Assembly: GCF_003390325.1 (NCBI RefSeq)
Contig: NZ_QUOK01000001.1
Span: forward strand, 372,001-436,000
From: Rhodohalobacter sp. SW132
GTDB taxonomy: Bacteria; Bacteroidota; Rhodothermia; Balneolales; Balneolaceae
Length of the DNA: 64,000 bases
Reading direction: 5' to 3'
The notes under the pieces: model-generated
What the model was told of the DNA's origin: nothing
The model's input: the letters and a program-made list of their open reading frames with translations, nothing else
The model's database searches: none
Program-made: the position numbers and the translations under genes
Part shown: positions 17,908-26,968 of the stretch, piece after piece
Position numbering within the stretch: position 1 is the first letter of the stretch
Layout: each line of letters opens with the position of its first letter

Positions 17908-17934
17908 TTATCATTATCGTAAATCAACCGATAA
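17908..17934 (+). promoter_or_regulatory. Candidate sigma-28 promoter of the Aer-like gene
   Basis: TTAT (17908-17911), 15 bases, ACCGATAA (17927-17934). One mismatch in the -35 box and one in the -10 box relative to TTAA-N15-GYCGATAA; 187 bases before the ATG at 18121. Confidence 0.4.
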
Positions 17935-18014
17935 TAACGCCTTACAGGCTTTCGAGAAAACATTTTTCAATATGCAATCACAGGGAGTATTTGTCTGCTC
18001 CAGAGTTGCGCTGA

Positions 18015-18058
18015 TTGATGTGAATGTGTGATGCAGTTGATGTGAATATGTGATGCAG
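18015..18058 (+). repeat. 22-bp tandem duplication in the Aer-like leader
   Basis: TTGATGTGAATGTGTGATGCAG is followed directly by the same unit with a single change (G to A at base 12). It lies between the promoter-like motif and the Aer-like start codon, so it would be in the mRNA leader. Confidence 0.6.
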
Positions 18059-18120
18059 AATCACTACGTAGCGATGTTTTCAGAACTCTGTCTAAAATTA
18101 TCACAAATAGATTGAAAAGA

Positions 18121-19575
18121 ATGCAGGATGTAATGGATACAGAAGATCTGAAAATCAAAGATCTGCCCCGGGCCAAAGCCATATCAAAAGAAAGTAATTT
18201 TGAGTTCGATGAACTCTTTTTTTCAATCACGGATGCCAAATCAAAGATTACGTACACCAATGACATTTTTGTGCGGATCAGTAAATACAATCAAGAAGAG
18301 ATTGTAGGGCAGTTACACAAGCTGATCCGCCATCCGGATATGCCCCGTTCTGTTTTTTACGAATTCTGGAACCATCTGAAAGAAAATCGCCCGGTTGCCG
18401 CCTATGTTAAGAACATGGCGAAGGACGGATCGTATTACTGGGTGATGGCGCTCGCATTTCCGTGTGATGGCGGATATCTCTCCATCCGGCTGAAACCCGG
18501 CAGTAAGCTCTTCGCAGAGATAAAAAAGCTCTATAAAACCATACTCGAGCATGAAAAACAGCAGGAGACATTAACCGATAAAAAGTCGGCCATGCTCTCA
18601 TCACACGAGCAGATGCTCCGCTCACTTCAGGAGCTCGGTTTTGCTGATTACGACGAATTCATGTGGAACGCGCTGCAAAGTGAAATGACGCATCGTGAAG
18701 GTATAATTGGCAATAATCCCGGTTTAAACCAGGCTCAGAAAGAATATTTACCGGATGAACTACTTGAACTCGAATCGATTCTTCGGGAACTGGTCATGAC
18801 CCTGGGAGATCTTAAACAGCTGCATGAAAATATCGACAGTCACTCGCAGTATATTCTGAATCTATCAAGATCCGTGCTTCTTCTTTCAAAAAATGCACAG
18901 ATCAGTTCCGCAAAACTCGACTCCCAGGATCGCTCGCTCTCCGTCGTTGCGGAAAAAATGGGTGAACAATCAACCAGCGGCGAAAAACAGCTGATTGAAA
19001 TGCAACAAACTATTTTTCAGCTCAGTGAATTAATTGGCGAACTCAATTTTGACATCATCTCATCGAAACTTCAGACCGAGATGACAAAATTTTTCTTAAC
19101 TGAAATCGAAGAATCTGCAAACTCATCTGCAAATCAGTTGATTTCAAACGAAAAAGCTCTTGATCTTCTTTATCACGCCTTTATACCAAAAATTAAAACT
19201 GTGGCTTCAGGAATTGGAAAACTGCCCGATTTCATGAAAAAACTGAAAACCGGTGTCCGGAGTATTGAACGCTTTCTGCTGGTTCTGCGATTTGTACATA
19301 TCAAGGGAAAAGTGGAAATCGCACGTATGAATGACCAGGCTAAGTCGTTTTCGAACACATTTGAAGAACTCATCAAAGAGGTGGATGCCGCTGAAATTCG
19401 TCTTGAAAAACTGGGAGATGTTATTCGTAAACACGAAAGCACCAGCGATCAGTTTGCCGGATACAGAGGCAAGCTGAATGATTTGTCCCATAAAATTAAC
19501 CGGTGCCACAATACCAATGAAGATTTAGCCGATTTGCGGAATGAGAAAAATGCTCAAAAGGTTGTAGCGGCGTAA
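18121..19575 (+). CDS. Soluble Aer-like PAS protein with degenerate MCP-type coiled coil
   Basis: About 484 aa (an upstream TTG at 18112 would add three). Residues about 20-135 are an Aer-type PAS domain (ITYTNDIFVRISKYNQEEIV, LIRHPDMPRSVFYEFWNHL, KDGSYYWVMALAFP). The rest is helical with no membrane helix. Instead of a normal receptor tip it has LLLSKNAQISSAKLD...LSVVAEKM, which lines up with the MCP hairpin LLALNAAIEAARAGE...FAVVAEEV but has lost most CheA/CheW-contact residues; a second echo is LRFVHIKGKVEIARM. So it looks like an energy-taxis receptor relative that may no longer bind CheA directly. A sigma-28-like motif upstream places it with the motility genes. Confidence 0.7.
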   Translation: MQDVMDTEDLKIKDLPRAKAISKESNFEFDELFFSITDAKSKITYTNDIFVRISKYNQEEIVGQLHKLIRHPDMPRSVFYEFWNHLKENRPVAAYVKNMAKDGSYYWVMALAFPCDGGYLSIRLKPGSKLFAEIKKLYKTILEHEKQQETLTDKKSAMLSSHEQMLRSLQELGFADYDEFMWNALQSEMTHREGIIGNNPGLNQAQKEYLPDELLELESILRELVMTLGDLKQLHENIDSHSQYILNLSRSVLLLSKNAQISSAKLDSQDRSLSVVAEKMGEQSTSGEKQLIEMQQTIFQLSELIGELNFDIISSKLQTEMTKFFLTEIEESANSSANQLISNEKALDLLYHAFIPKIKTVASGIGKLPDFMKKLKTGVRSIERFLLVLRFVHIKGKVEIARMNDQAKSFSNTFEELIKEVDAAEIRLEKLGDVIRKHESTSDQFAGYRGKLNDLSHKINRCHNTNEDLADLRNEKNAQKVVAA

Positions 19576-19591
19576 AACAAAATTCCCGGCC

Positions 19592-21118
19592 TCAGGAAAT
19601 TTTTTCATAGAGTCCGCGCCTGACTCTCGCTACTTTCTTCTCTTCGAGCAGACCGTTCAGATACCGTTTGGCGGTCCGCTCCGGAATTCCCATTTTTTCG
19701 GCCAGTTCGAGTGCCTCGGCAGTTTCAAAGGTTGCTGGCAGCACGTTGTGATATTTCAGGTAGCGATCGCCGCGCGCATCAACATCTTCCTTTCCGGGGA
19801 TAATTTCGTACAGACGAATCGCGTGCTTCAGACAGGTATCGGCAATCCAGAGTGCAGCAATCACATCATCATCAGAAGGCGTCAGGTACTCCCCATCCAC
19901 CGATACCGGGTCATATTCATAAACCCGGAGAACCGCAAAGATGGCGGCCAGTTTCAGCGTATAAATCGCTGCTTTTTGATTGATAACCTGCAACTCTCCT
20001 GAAAGACCCAGCTCCTCAATAATCTCCATTTTTTCAGCAAATGTATCATCAATCATCTGCCACTGGTTATCCGAGAGTTCTACTGTAAGAGGTTCGTCCC
20101 TCTCTTTTAGCCGGCTTTTGATCTCAAAAAGCTCCCCGGAAAGCCGTGCGATATCTTTGCTCAACGCGCGGGTGGATGAGTCGGGCCGGTTGCTTTGCCA
20201 ACCCTCAGACTGATGATTTCCGTAAAGCAAAAACGAAGAAAACAGCCCGGGTCCGGATTTCAACGCCAGGCCGGTGTACTCTTTCGGCTCTGCAATGATT
20301 AAAGAAGATAAATTTCCCTGACCCGGCTGAACCACCGGCACTGCTTGAAATATTTGCTCAAACAGATCATTCAGCGGTCCAGCCTCCCTGAAAACGGAAT
20401 CATTCTGCAGAAGAGTGTTCATATCTGTCTGCAGAAGTGTTCGGGTTTCATTCTGCGACCGCCTTCCGTCTTCCGACCGATTCAGTTCATCTTCAATCGT
20501 AAACAGAGCCCTTTCACTGTTTTTATCAGCCAGATTCAAAACACCATACGACAAGGCCTTCACCTTTACCGATGCCCGTTTTGCAAACCCCGAACCGTCC
20601 ATCAAAAAACAGTTCACGGAGAGCGTGTAATATCCGTCTGCATGTTCCGCGAGTGTTTTGGGCAAATGTGCAGCTATAAACGGCAGCATCGCCAGCAAGA
20701 ACATATCTTTTCTCTCCGCCTCGCCAAGCCGGTCGCAACAGGATCTCACCAGTGATGGCAGAGATTCGTACGCTTCATCCGGCAGCGAAGGGGTATCTTC
20801 CGGGAGTTTAGTCTCTTTCGCTTCCATGCCAAGCTGCAATCGAATGGAATCCATCTCCTGTTTTACCGCTTTCAGGTTTTTCAGATGGATGGAACGCCCG
20901 GATTTTGCTATGCCCGCAGCCTGATCCCCACGTAACTTTTCCATGATGCCAAGCCGCTGGTCCTCCCAATAGCAGAGATCCTCAAGTTTTTGCAGACTTG
21001 CTTCGGTAAGTGAGTCGTCTCTGAGCAGTTTGATTCCCACCTCCAGCCAGATTCGGCGGGCGTCATCACTCAGATGCCGCGGAGGATCGGGCAGGGTACC
21101 AAGTGTTTTTTGGCTCAT
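19592..21118 (-). CDS. Fusion of P27-like terminase small subunit domain with DUF3987-type domain
   Basis: About 508 aa from the ATG at 21118; a TTG at 21169 would extend it but has no better ribosome site. Residues 1-100 resemble the phage P27 small-terminase family (LPDPPRHLSDDARRIWLEVG, LTEASLQKLEDLCYWEDQR, HLKNLKAVKQEMDSIRLQLG). The middle resembles DUF3987 (DMFLLAMLPFIAAHLPKTLA, YYTLSVNCFLMDGSGFAKRA; later KLAAIFAVLRVYE), a primase/helicase-associated ATPase-like domain of mobile elements; its P-loop is degenerate (GSGFAKRAS). The last 60 residues look like a winged helix (LAEKMGIPERTAKRYLNGLL). No other phage or transposon gene is near, so it is either a domesticated relic or a widespread orphan. 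Confidence 0.6.
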   Translation of the reverse strand: MSQKTLGTLPDPPRHLSDDARRIWLEVGIKLLRDDSLTEASLQKLEDLCYWEDQRLGIMEKLRGDQAAGIAKSGRSIHLKNLKAVKQEMDSIRLQLGMEAKETKLPEDTPSLPDEAYESLPSLVRSCCDRLGEAERKDMFLLAMLPFIAAHLPKTLAEHADGYYTLSVNCFLMDGSGFAKRASVKVKALSYGVLNLADKNSERALFTIEDELNRSEDGRRSQNETRTLLQTDMNTLLQNDSVFREAGPLNDLFEQIFQAVPVVQPGQGNLSSLIIAEPKEYTGLALKSGPGLFSSFLLYGNHQSEGWQSNRPDSSTRALSKDIARLSGELFEIKSRLKERDEPLTVELSDNQWQMIDDTFAEKMEIIEELGLSGELQVINQKAAIYTLKLAAIFAVLRVYEYDPVSVDGEYLTPSDDDVIAALWIADTCLKHAIRLYEIIPGKEDVDARGDRYLKYHNVLPATFETAEALELAEKMGIPERTAKRYLNGLLEEKKVARVRRGLYEKIS

Positions 21119-21316
21119 GAAAGAATAATTCAGCGGATTTTTCGTTTTTGCTGCGCTTAAAAGTAACAATAAAACTGCTTCAATTAGAATTCATTTCATC
21201 AGGTTCCGCCGGGTAAGCTGTCTGAACCATTGACACGGCAATTTCAATGATGCAAAGTGTAGAATTGATGAATGATTTGGCCTATCTTAAAACCGATCTA
21301 TTCACCTAACTCAGAT

Positions 21317-22504
21317 ATGAAACTGCGACTGTTCATCACCCTTATTCTTCTCTCACTGCCGCTGGTTGCAAACGGACAGGCTGCGCAGCTTTCCGATCAG
21401 GCAGAAATTTCGCTCATTACGATCCTTCCAGGCGAAACACCCGAGGAACTGTTCGGCCACAGTGCTGTTCGTGTGAACGATCCGGCCAACAATATCGATA
21501 TATCCTACAACTACGGCACATTCCATTTTGATGACTATTTTCTGCTGAAATTTATTTATGGGGACCTCGAATATTTTTTATCAGAAGCACCCTTCCCGCT
21601 CACCGTTCGTCATTATCGCGAAAGGCAGCGCCCGATGTATGAACAGGTTTTAAATCTTACCCAGCAGCAGAAACAGGATCTGCACGAATTTTTAATTGTC
21701 AATATCCAGGAAGAAAACAGATACTACCAGTACGATTTCCTGTATGATAACTGCTCCACCCGCATACAGGATGCCCTCGAAGATGTGCTCGGTGATGATC
21801 TGAGGTTTCACTACACAGAAGGAGAAGAGCGAACATTCCGTGAACTGATCCATCTCTATGCTGATCCGGATTCTTTTAACGGCCTCGGAATCGACCTGCT
21901 GCTCGGAAGCACCATTGACATCCGTGCCACATCGCGTCAGCATATGTTTTTACCCGATTTTTTGATGATGGAATTTGATAACGCAACCGTTTTGGTTGAT
22001 GGAGAGATGCAGCCGCTTGTCGCCACTACCACTCAGCCGCTGCAGCTCGATGATTATGAACAAAATCCGGGCCGCCCCATTGCGCTGATATTCACCTGGA
22101 TTCTGTTTATTGCCGGTGCAATCGTTACATTTTTTCAAATCCGGAAAAACAGATATGTAAACCTCTGGCTGGATCTGCCGCTTTTTGGAACTATCGGTCT
22201 GATCGGATTACTTATCGTATTTCTTTGGTTTTTTTCACTCCATACTGAAACGGTTCGCAATCTGAACCTCTTCTGGGCCTGGCCGTTTCATCTGCTAATC
22301 CTGCCTTTTTTGATCAAACGCACTACGAAAAATGGTGTTATGTCGATCTATTTTACGCTCTATGCCGCAGTCTGTCTTTTGATATTAGCAGGATGGTGGT
22401 TCTGGACCCAGCAATTAAACAGTGCCATTATTCCAATTCTTCTTCTCTTGTCGCTCCGGGCGGGCTGCAATGCCTATAGCCTGTTGCCAAAAAATTGGCG
22501 GTAA
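21317..22504 (+). CDS. Lnb N-terminal domain (DUF4105) membrane protein
   Basis: About 395 aa from the ATG at 21317, which begins a clear signal peptide (MKLRLFITLILLSLPLVANG); the longer frame at 21272 only adds an unlikely tail. The periplasmic part (about 25-230) has DUF4105/Lnb motifs (ISLITILPGETPEELFGHSA, YNYGTFHFD, YYQYDFLYDNCSTRIQDAL). Four membrane helices follow (about 250-390). Family members include Bacteroides Lnb, a lipoprotein N-acyltransferase; whether this one has that activity is unknown. Not obviously in an operon with its neighbours. Confidence 0.7.
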   Translation: MKLRLFITLILLSLPLVANGQAAQLSDQAEISLITILPGETPEELFGHSAVRVNDPANNIDISYNYGTFHFDDYFLLKFIYGDLEYFLSEAPFPLTVRHYRERQRPMYEQVLNLTQQQKQDLHEFLIVNIQEENRYYQYDFLYDNCSTRIQDALEDVLGDDLRFHYTEGEERTFRELIHLYADPDSFNGLGIDLLLGSTIDIRATSRQHMFLPDFLMMEFDNATVLVDGEMQPLVATTTQPLQLDDYEQNPGRPIALIFTWILFIAGAIVTFFQIRKNRYVNLWLDLPLFGTIGLIGLLIVFLWFFSLHTETVRNLNLFWAWPFHLLILPFLIKRTTKNGVMSIYFTLYAAVCLLILAGWWFWTQQLNSAIIPILLLLSLRAGCNAYSLLPKNWR

Positions 22505-22649
22505 AACTGCGGCTGGAAAATACCGGTGTTTTGCCTGTTTAAGATTTTTTGCCAACTCATTCCGTTCCATAACCTTCTCTTAATACAGGCGCAGTATCTT
22601 CGGCATCTTAACTAAGATCATAACTCTAAATGTAAGATCAGCCTGCATT

Positions 22650-23540
22650 ATGGATCCGTTCAATAATTATGTACACCATCATTCGAAGACTGTAGCAATC
22701 AGACCTCTGCTTCTGCTGTTGATATTTCTTGCAGCGGCTGGATGTGCTACGGACCGGAACTTGTTTACGTTTGATGAATTTACCTACAGCGGCAACTCAC
22801 TCGATATCTCAACTGAAACTGAAAATGCCAGGGCAACTACCTGGAGGTCTGACGGATCACAGATCTATGTGACCGGCAGATATACCGAAAATGTAGCAAG
22901 TTATACGCTTACGGAACCGTGGGAACTCAGCACGGCCACATTCAGCAGTGAATTTGATTTATCAAATGAATTCGGCTCGACTTCACAAAACTCGGTTGCG
23001 CACGGCTTGTTTATCCACGAAGATGGAGAATTAATGTGGGTATTTAATCGCACGGAAATGTGGGGATATACGCTTTCCGAACCTTGGGAACTCACATCAA
23101 CAGAACAGTCCTATTTTGTTGATTTGTCCGAATTTGTGCAGCGTGGCCACGATTTCGATTTCAATCCGGATGGAACCCGCCTGTTTATAGATGACAGAGA
23201 CGCACAGTCGGTTCACGAGGTTCACCTATCCACACCCTGGGATATCACAACAATGGAGTGGAGCTATACGCTCGACATCAGCGACCAGGAAAAAGAGGTT
23301 CGCGGGCTGGAAATGGTTTCCGGCGGCCGGATCATGCTGCTGCTCGATACCGTGCGTAAAGAAGTACTTCGGTACCGCCTCGAGGAACCGTACGAACTCC
23401 GAACCGCCCGTTTTCTGGATACATTTTACGTTGGCGGACAGACGGACGATCCGCGCGGACTGAGCGTTCACCCTGCTCTGGAGAGTTTCTATATCACGGG
23501 GCGCGATCGCCAGGCGATTTATCAATATTCCCGCCCGTAA
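22650..23540 (+). CDS. Lipoprotein with beta-propeller-type repeats
   Basis: 296 aa with a lipoprotein signal (LLLLLIFLAAAGC, Cys32). The rest holds about five 45-residue repeats with the pattern YSGNSLDIS...ARATTWRSDGSQIYVTG...YTLTEPWELSTA, e.g. FDFNPDGTRLFIDDRDAQSV and LSVHPALESFYITGRDRQAI. This 'YSG...S.DGt+...V' repeat family forms beta-propellers in many secreted proteins. Partner or ligand unknown. Confidence 0.65.
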   Translation: MDPFNNYVHHHSKTVAIRPLLLLLIFLAAAGCATDRNLFTFDEFTYSGNSLDISTETENARATTWRSDGSQIYVTGRYTENVASYTLTEPWELSTATFSSEFDLSNEFGSTSQNSVAHGLFIHEDGELMWVFNRTEMWGYTLSEPWELTSTEQSYFVDLSEFVQRGHDFDFNPDGTRLFIDDRDAQSVHEVHLSTPWDITTMEWSYTLDISDQEKEVRGLEMVSGGRIMLLLDTVRKEVLRYRLEEPYELRTARFLDTFYVGGQTDDPRGLSVHPALESFYITGRDRQAIYQYSRP

Positions 23541-23550
23541 ATTTTGCAAT

Positions 23551-23664
23551 GTCATCGCGGGCTTGATCCGCGATCTCCCATGTGTGCCATGAGGAAAGGT
23601 AAGCCATTGACGAGATCTTTAAATCGAGCAAGAATGGGAGATGCCGTGTCGGAGCACGGCATGA
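23551..23664. repeat. REP-like palindrome pair (family A, locus 1)
   Basis: Two imperfect hairpins in opposite orientation: GTCATCGCGGGCTTGATCCG...GGGAG-type (minus, 23551-23580) and GGGAGATGCCGTGTCGGAGC...GGCATGAC (plus, 23636-23664). The same pair arrangement recurs at 24423-24507 and 60847-61016, like a BIME built from REP units. Confidence 0.7.
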
Positions 23665-23703
23665 CTTTAATGACCCAAAATCCCTGTCGACGTCATCGTT
23701 AAA

Positions 23704-23743
23704 ACAAAAAAAAAGACGCTGACCGATTAAAGTACAGCGTCTT
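23704..23743 (-). terminator. Rho-independent terminator after the TonB-domain gene
   Basis: On the minus strand a perfect 9-bp stem (AAGACGCTG / CAGCGTCTT; arms 23743-23735 and 23721-23713), 13-base loop, then a run of nine T's. It ends the TonB-domain gene 28 bases after its stop. Confidence 0.85.
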
Positions 23744-23770
23744 GAGGGGTATATTATCTTTAGATTAAAA

Positions 23771-24205
23771 TCAGTTGTTTTCGAGCCTGAAAGTTACAGG
23801 CATTGAAAACTGAACATTTACGACTTCACCGTTCAATCGACCTGGTTTAAACTTCACATCTTTCACGGCTTCAACAGCGGCGTCACCGCATCCCGCACCA
23901 ATATCTCTGAGCACTTTCGGCTCCTGCACATTTCCTTCTTTATCCACAATAAACTGGATAAAAACACGCCCTTCCACACCACTTCGAACTGCTGCTCGCG
24001 GATATGTAATTTTACTGTAAAGTGCCTGGTTTCCGCCGATAATTTCAGGCATTTCATCCACAACGGTATACACTTCATCATTCACATCATTTTCTACTGC
24101 ACCGGCATTTACTGTATTCAGTCCGAAAGCAATGATCAGAACTGCCGTAAAGGCAATTTTAATGAATCGTTTCATGTCGTTTGAGATTGTATTTTTACCA
24201 TCCAT
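23771..24205 (-). CDS. TonB C-terminal domain protein
   Basis: 144 aa. A signal peptide or single anchor follows a short polar start (MKRFIKIAFTAVLIIAFGLN), then a TonB_C domain (about 50-140: ITYPRAAVRSGVEGRVFIQF, DKEGNVQEPKVLRDIGAGCG, VEAVKDVKFKPGRLNGEVV, VTFRLE). It has no proline-rich spacer and no ExbBD partners nearby, so it is a short TonB-domain periplasmic protein of the kind common in Bacteroidota-related lineages rather than a full energy transducer. Confidence 0.8.
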   Translation of the reverse strand: MDGKNTISNDMKRFIKIAFTAVLIIAFGLNTVNAGAVENDVNDEVYTVVDEMPEIIGGNQALYSKITYPRAAVRSGVEGRVFIQFIVDKEGNVQEPKVLRDIGAGCGDAAVEAVKDVKFKPGRLNGEVVNVQFSMPVTFRLENN

Positions 24206-24366
24206 AATTACTCATCCTTATTTTTTTGTTTGAACTACTCTGATGTCAAGCGCATCGACTATTCCCCGAAAGCGCAACTCACATGTTGCTTATCGGTGTC
24301 TTATCCTGCTACTTAATTTCCAACGTTTTTTTCTAATTTTTGTAAACGTTTCAGCCGTAACGTTTT

Positions 24367-24583
24367 AACCTGAGTTCGATTCTTAAATTTATCGCATATC
24401 AACAAAAACAGTCCAAAAAGGGCGTCATCTCGCGTCCCGAAAGCGTTCGGGACGTGATCTCCCGTCCTTAACAAGGCAGGAGATGCCGGATCGGAGTCCG
24501 GCATGACATAATTGTTGACGAATTAACTTAACGAACGCCCTTTTTAGACTGTTTTTGACATTTTTTTTAATAGAACTCAGGTT
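24367..24583. repeat. 217-bp nested inverted-repeat element abutting an MCP stop codon
   Basis: Outer arms AACCTGAGTTCGATT (24367-24381) and AATAGAACTCAGGTT (24569-24583); inner arms of 23 bp with one mismatch (24403-24425 and 24535-24557, core CAGTCCAAAAAGGGCGT). Inside lies a family-A REP pair (24423-24507). It ends one base before the MCP stop codon (minus strand). It looks like a small non-coding MITE or a composite of repeats; no transposase gene is present. Confidence 0.6.
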
Positions 24584-24584
24584 T

Positions 24585-26639
24585 TTAAAAACCGCTGAAG
24601 TCATCATCATCAAGTGGAATCAGCTGATGTGCTTCTGTTGGTTTTTTACCTGGTTTCCCATTTCCGTTTTCGGGTCCGCTTCGATGAGGTCCGTTACCAT
24701 TTCGGTCATTTATTTTTCCAGAGCCATTCCCGTTGCCAAATCTTCTTTTTGCGGAGTTATTTCCGCCATTTTGAGGTGACATTTTAAATGGAATGTTCTT
24801 TACCGAAGGTTTTTTCAGGATGGATCTGTTATTTCTATTTCCATTACTTCCGCCAACCAGGGCTTTCAGACTCGCCACAACATTGGTTAGCTCCATCGCC
24901 TGTGAGGACAACTCTTCCGCAGAACTTGCGGTCTCTTCGGAGTTTGATGCGTTGCCCTGCACGGTTTTATCCATCTCGTGCATAACCGTGCTCATCTCCG
25001 TAATTCCGGTACGCTGTTCATTTGCAGCCGCAGCAATTTCATCCACAAGTGTGCCCACACTGGTTACACTCTCTTCAATTTTCTTCAGGTTTTCAGATAC
25101 TTCAGCCGCCACATTCGTGCCGCGGTCTGATGTAGCCTGTGAACTTTCGATTAGATCAGATGTGTTTTGGGCAGCCTCAGCACTTCGCTGAGCCAGGTTC
25201 CGTACCTCTTCGGCCACCACAGCAAACCCTTTTCCGGCTTCACCTGCACGAGCCGCTTCAACCGCTGCGTTAAGAGCAAGAAGATTGGTTTGAAAGGCGA
25301 TATCATCAATGGTTTTGATGATTTTTGATGTTTCAAGTGAAGACTCTTTAATCTCCTGCATCGCCCGGTTCATACGCTCCATCGCTTCTACACCACTTGC
25401 TACTCGCGGACTGGTCTCCTTCATCGCACGATCGGCTTCACTGGCATTTTCAGCCGTCTGTTTGGTTTGAGAAGCGATCTCCTCAAGTGATGAGGTTGTC
25501 TGCTGCAGACTTGCCGCCTGCTCGCTGGCACTTTCGGCAAGCTCCTGGCTTGAACCGGAAAGTTGATTCGATGATGCGTTTACCTGCTCCGCTCCAGCTG
25601 ATAACCTGTCGATGATATCATTCATTACACTGTTGATGGAGCGGCTCATGGTAAGGCCGAAAATGATTGCACCTGCTACGGCAATCAACACACCAATACT
25701 TAATATGAAAATAAAGCTGGTAACGGCTGTCTGTGTTTGTTCACCTTGCGCAATCGATTCATCACGGGCAATCTGTGCAAGTGTGGACGTATGCCCTAAA
25801 ATTTCCTCGTACGCACGTGCGCGAATGGCTTCCTGTTCATTCACCCGATTCCTGGCAGCAATCATTTGACGGACATTGTTCACATTGTCATTCAGTGATG
25901 CAAGGGCAATTCCGAGATACATCTGTAATTCCGGGTTTGTGGTCCCATCATACAAATCACCGAGATCATCTCTGTATTGATTATAAATGGCCTGAATACC
26001 CTGAAGAGCCTGAACATCATTTAATGCCTCAGCACGCCATAGTGCAGACATCGCACCGGCTACTCCGTTTGCCAGGTCCATAACCTGACCAGAATTCACA
26101 TTCGTTGAAGCCAGGTATTCCTGCATACTCTCCTGAAAATCCACGCTCGACTCATCCGACTGATTGCGATAATTCACAAGCTCACGGCTGGCATCATAAA
26201 ATTCTGTTGCGGAAGTTCTGTACTCGTTGCTCGACGTTTCAATATCATTAATCCGTCGTTCGAGTTCAGGCAAATGGTGATTCTCTAATAGCTGTTGCGC
26301 ACGTGCGATTTCCGTGTCAACATTTGAAAACCGTTCAGATGCAACATCCCAGTGCTGCGTATCAAAAGTTTGAGAATAATTGAGGATATGAATTCCGATT
26401 TCACGAATTTCGGTATCTAAACTTGTAGCTATATTAAGTTCCGGAAGATGTACTTCAACCAGCGCATCCGCATTTCGATCGATCATAAACAGAGATACAA
26501 CAGCAATTAAACCAATTACTAAGGTGATTGCAGCCCCGCCAAGCCCCAAAAGCATGATCCGTTTTCCAATGGTCCATTTAGAATTCGCGGCACCTGATGA
26601 TTGTGCTTCCGAATTAAAGAATTCCTTTAAAAAGTCCAT
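24585..26639 (-). CDS. Methyl-accepting chemotaxis protein with C-terminal CheR-tether-like tail
   Basis: 684-aa transmembrane receptor. TM1 is at about 27-52, a helical periplasmic domain of about 260 residues follows, and TM2 is at about 305-332. There is little or no HAMP: the helix runs directly from [15 protein letters not shown] into the signalling coil. The hairpin tip is canonical ([33 protein letters not shown]). After the coil a 70-residue Asn/Gly-rich linker ends in [17 protein letters not shown] fits the xZxxZ pattern of CheR-binding pentapeptides (Z aromatic/His). A sigma-28-like motif lies at 26748-26774. Confidence 0.95.
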   Translation of the reverse strand: MDFLKEFFNSEAQSSGAANSKWTIGKRIMLLGLGGAAITLVIGLIAVVSLFMIDRNADALVEVHLPELNIATSLDTEIREIGIHILNYSQTFDTQHWDVASERFSNVDTEIARAQQLLENHHLPELERRINDIETSSNEYRTSATEFYDASRELVNYRNQSDESSVDFQESMQEYLASTNVNSGQVMDLANGVAGAMSALWRAEALNDVQALQGIQAIYNQYRDDLGDLYDGTTNPELQMYLGIALASLNDNVNNVRQMIAARNRVNEQEAIRARAYEEILGHTSTLAQIARDESIAQGEQTQTAVTSFIFILSIGVLIAVAGAIIFGLTMSRSINSVMNDIIDRLSAGAEQVNASSNQLSGSSQELAESASEQAASLQQTTSSLEEIASQTKQTAENASEADRAMKETSPRVASGVEAMERMNRAMQEIKESSLETSKIIKTIDDIAFQTNLLALNAAVEAARAGEAGKGFAVVAEEVRNLAQRSAEAAQNTSDLIESSQATSDRGTNVAAEVSENLKKIEESVTSVGTLVDEIAAAANEQRTGITEMSTVMHEMDKTVQGNASNSEETASSAEELSSQAMELTNVVASLKALVGGSNGNRNNRSILKKPSVKNIPFKMSPQNGGNNSAKRRFGNGNGSGKINDRNGNGPHRSGPENGNGKPGKKPTEAHQLIPLDDDDFSGF

Positions 26640-26747
26640 ATCGTAGAATTATTATTTTCAATTATGTGCATCTCTTCAAAAAGAATATGCTGCCCGATAC
26701 AATTTTATGGGTATTTACGCAGATACTCCGGGCCATTTGTTATTTCG

Positions 26748-26774
26748 TTATCGACAAAAAAAACCGGTACTGAA
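26748..26774 (-). promoter_or_regulatory. Candidate sigma-28 promoter of the first MCP gene
   Basis: Minus strand TTCA (26774-26771), 15 bases, GTCGATAA (26755-26748). One mismatch in the -35 box; 109 bases before the MCP ATG. Confidence 0.4.
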
Positions 26775-26852
26775 ATTCCATTATAAAAAATCCGTAAAAA
26801 CACCTACACGCCCGCCTCTGCTTACAGATAAAGCCTTCTTTTTTATTAATTT

Positions 26853-26886
26853 CAAAAAAAAAGCTCCGGATGACCATCCGAAGCTT
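26853..26886 (-). terminator. Rho-independent terminator after cheW
   Basis: On the minus strand an 11-bp stem (AAGCTTCGGAT / ATCCGGAGCTT, one G-U pair; arms 26886-26876 and 26871-26861), a four-base loop, then eight or more T's. It is about 80 bases after the cheW stop. Confidence 0.8.
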
Positions 26887-26968
26887 TTAACTGTTTCACC
26901 CGTACAGGTGAGACTTAATACTTGTTGTTCCCCGACTAAACGATGCATTCATCGATGTTTTAAAAATG

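Larger units (their letters stand above)
17739..18120. other. Gene-free stretch before the Aer-like gene
   Basis: No coding frame is credible here. It contains the sigma-28-like motif at 17908-17934 and a 22-bp tandem duplication at 18015-18058; nothing else stands out. Confidence 0.6.
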
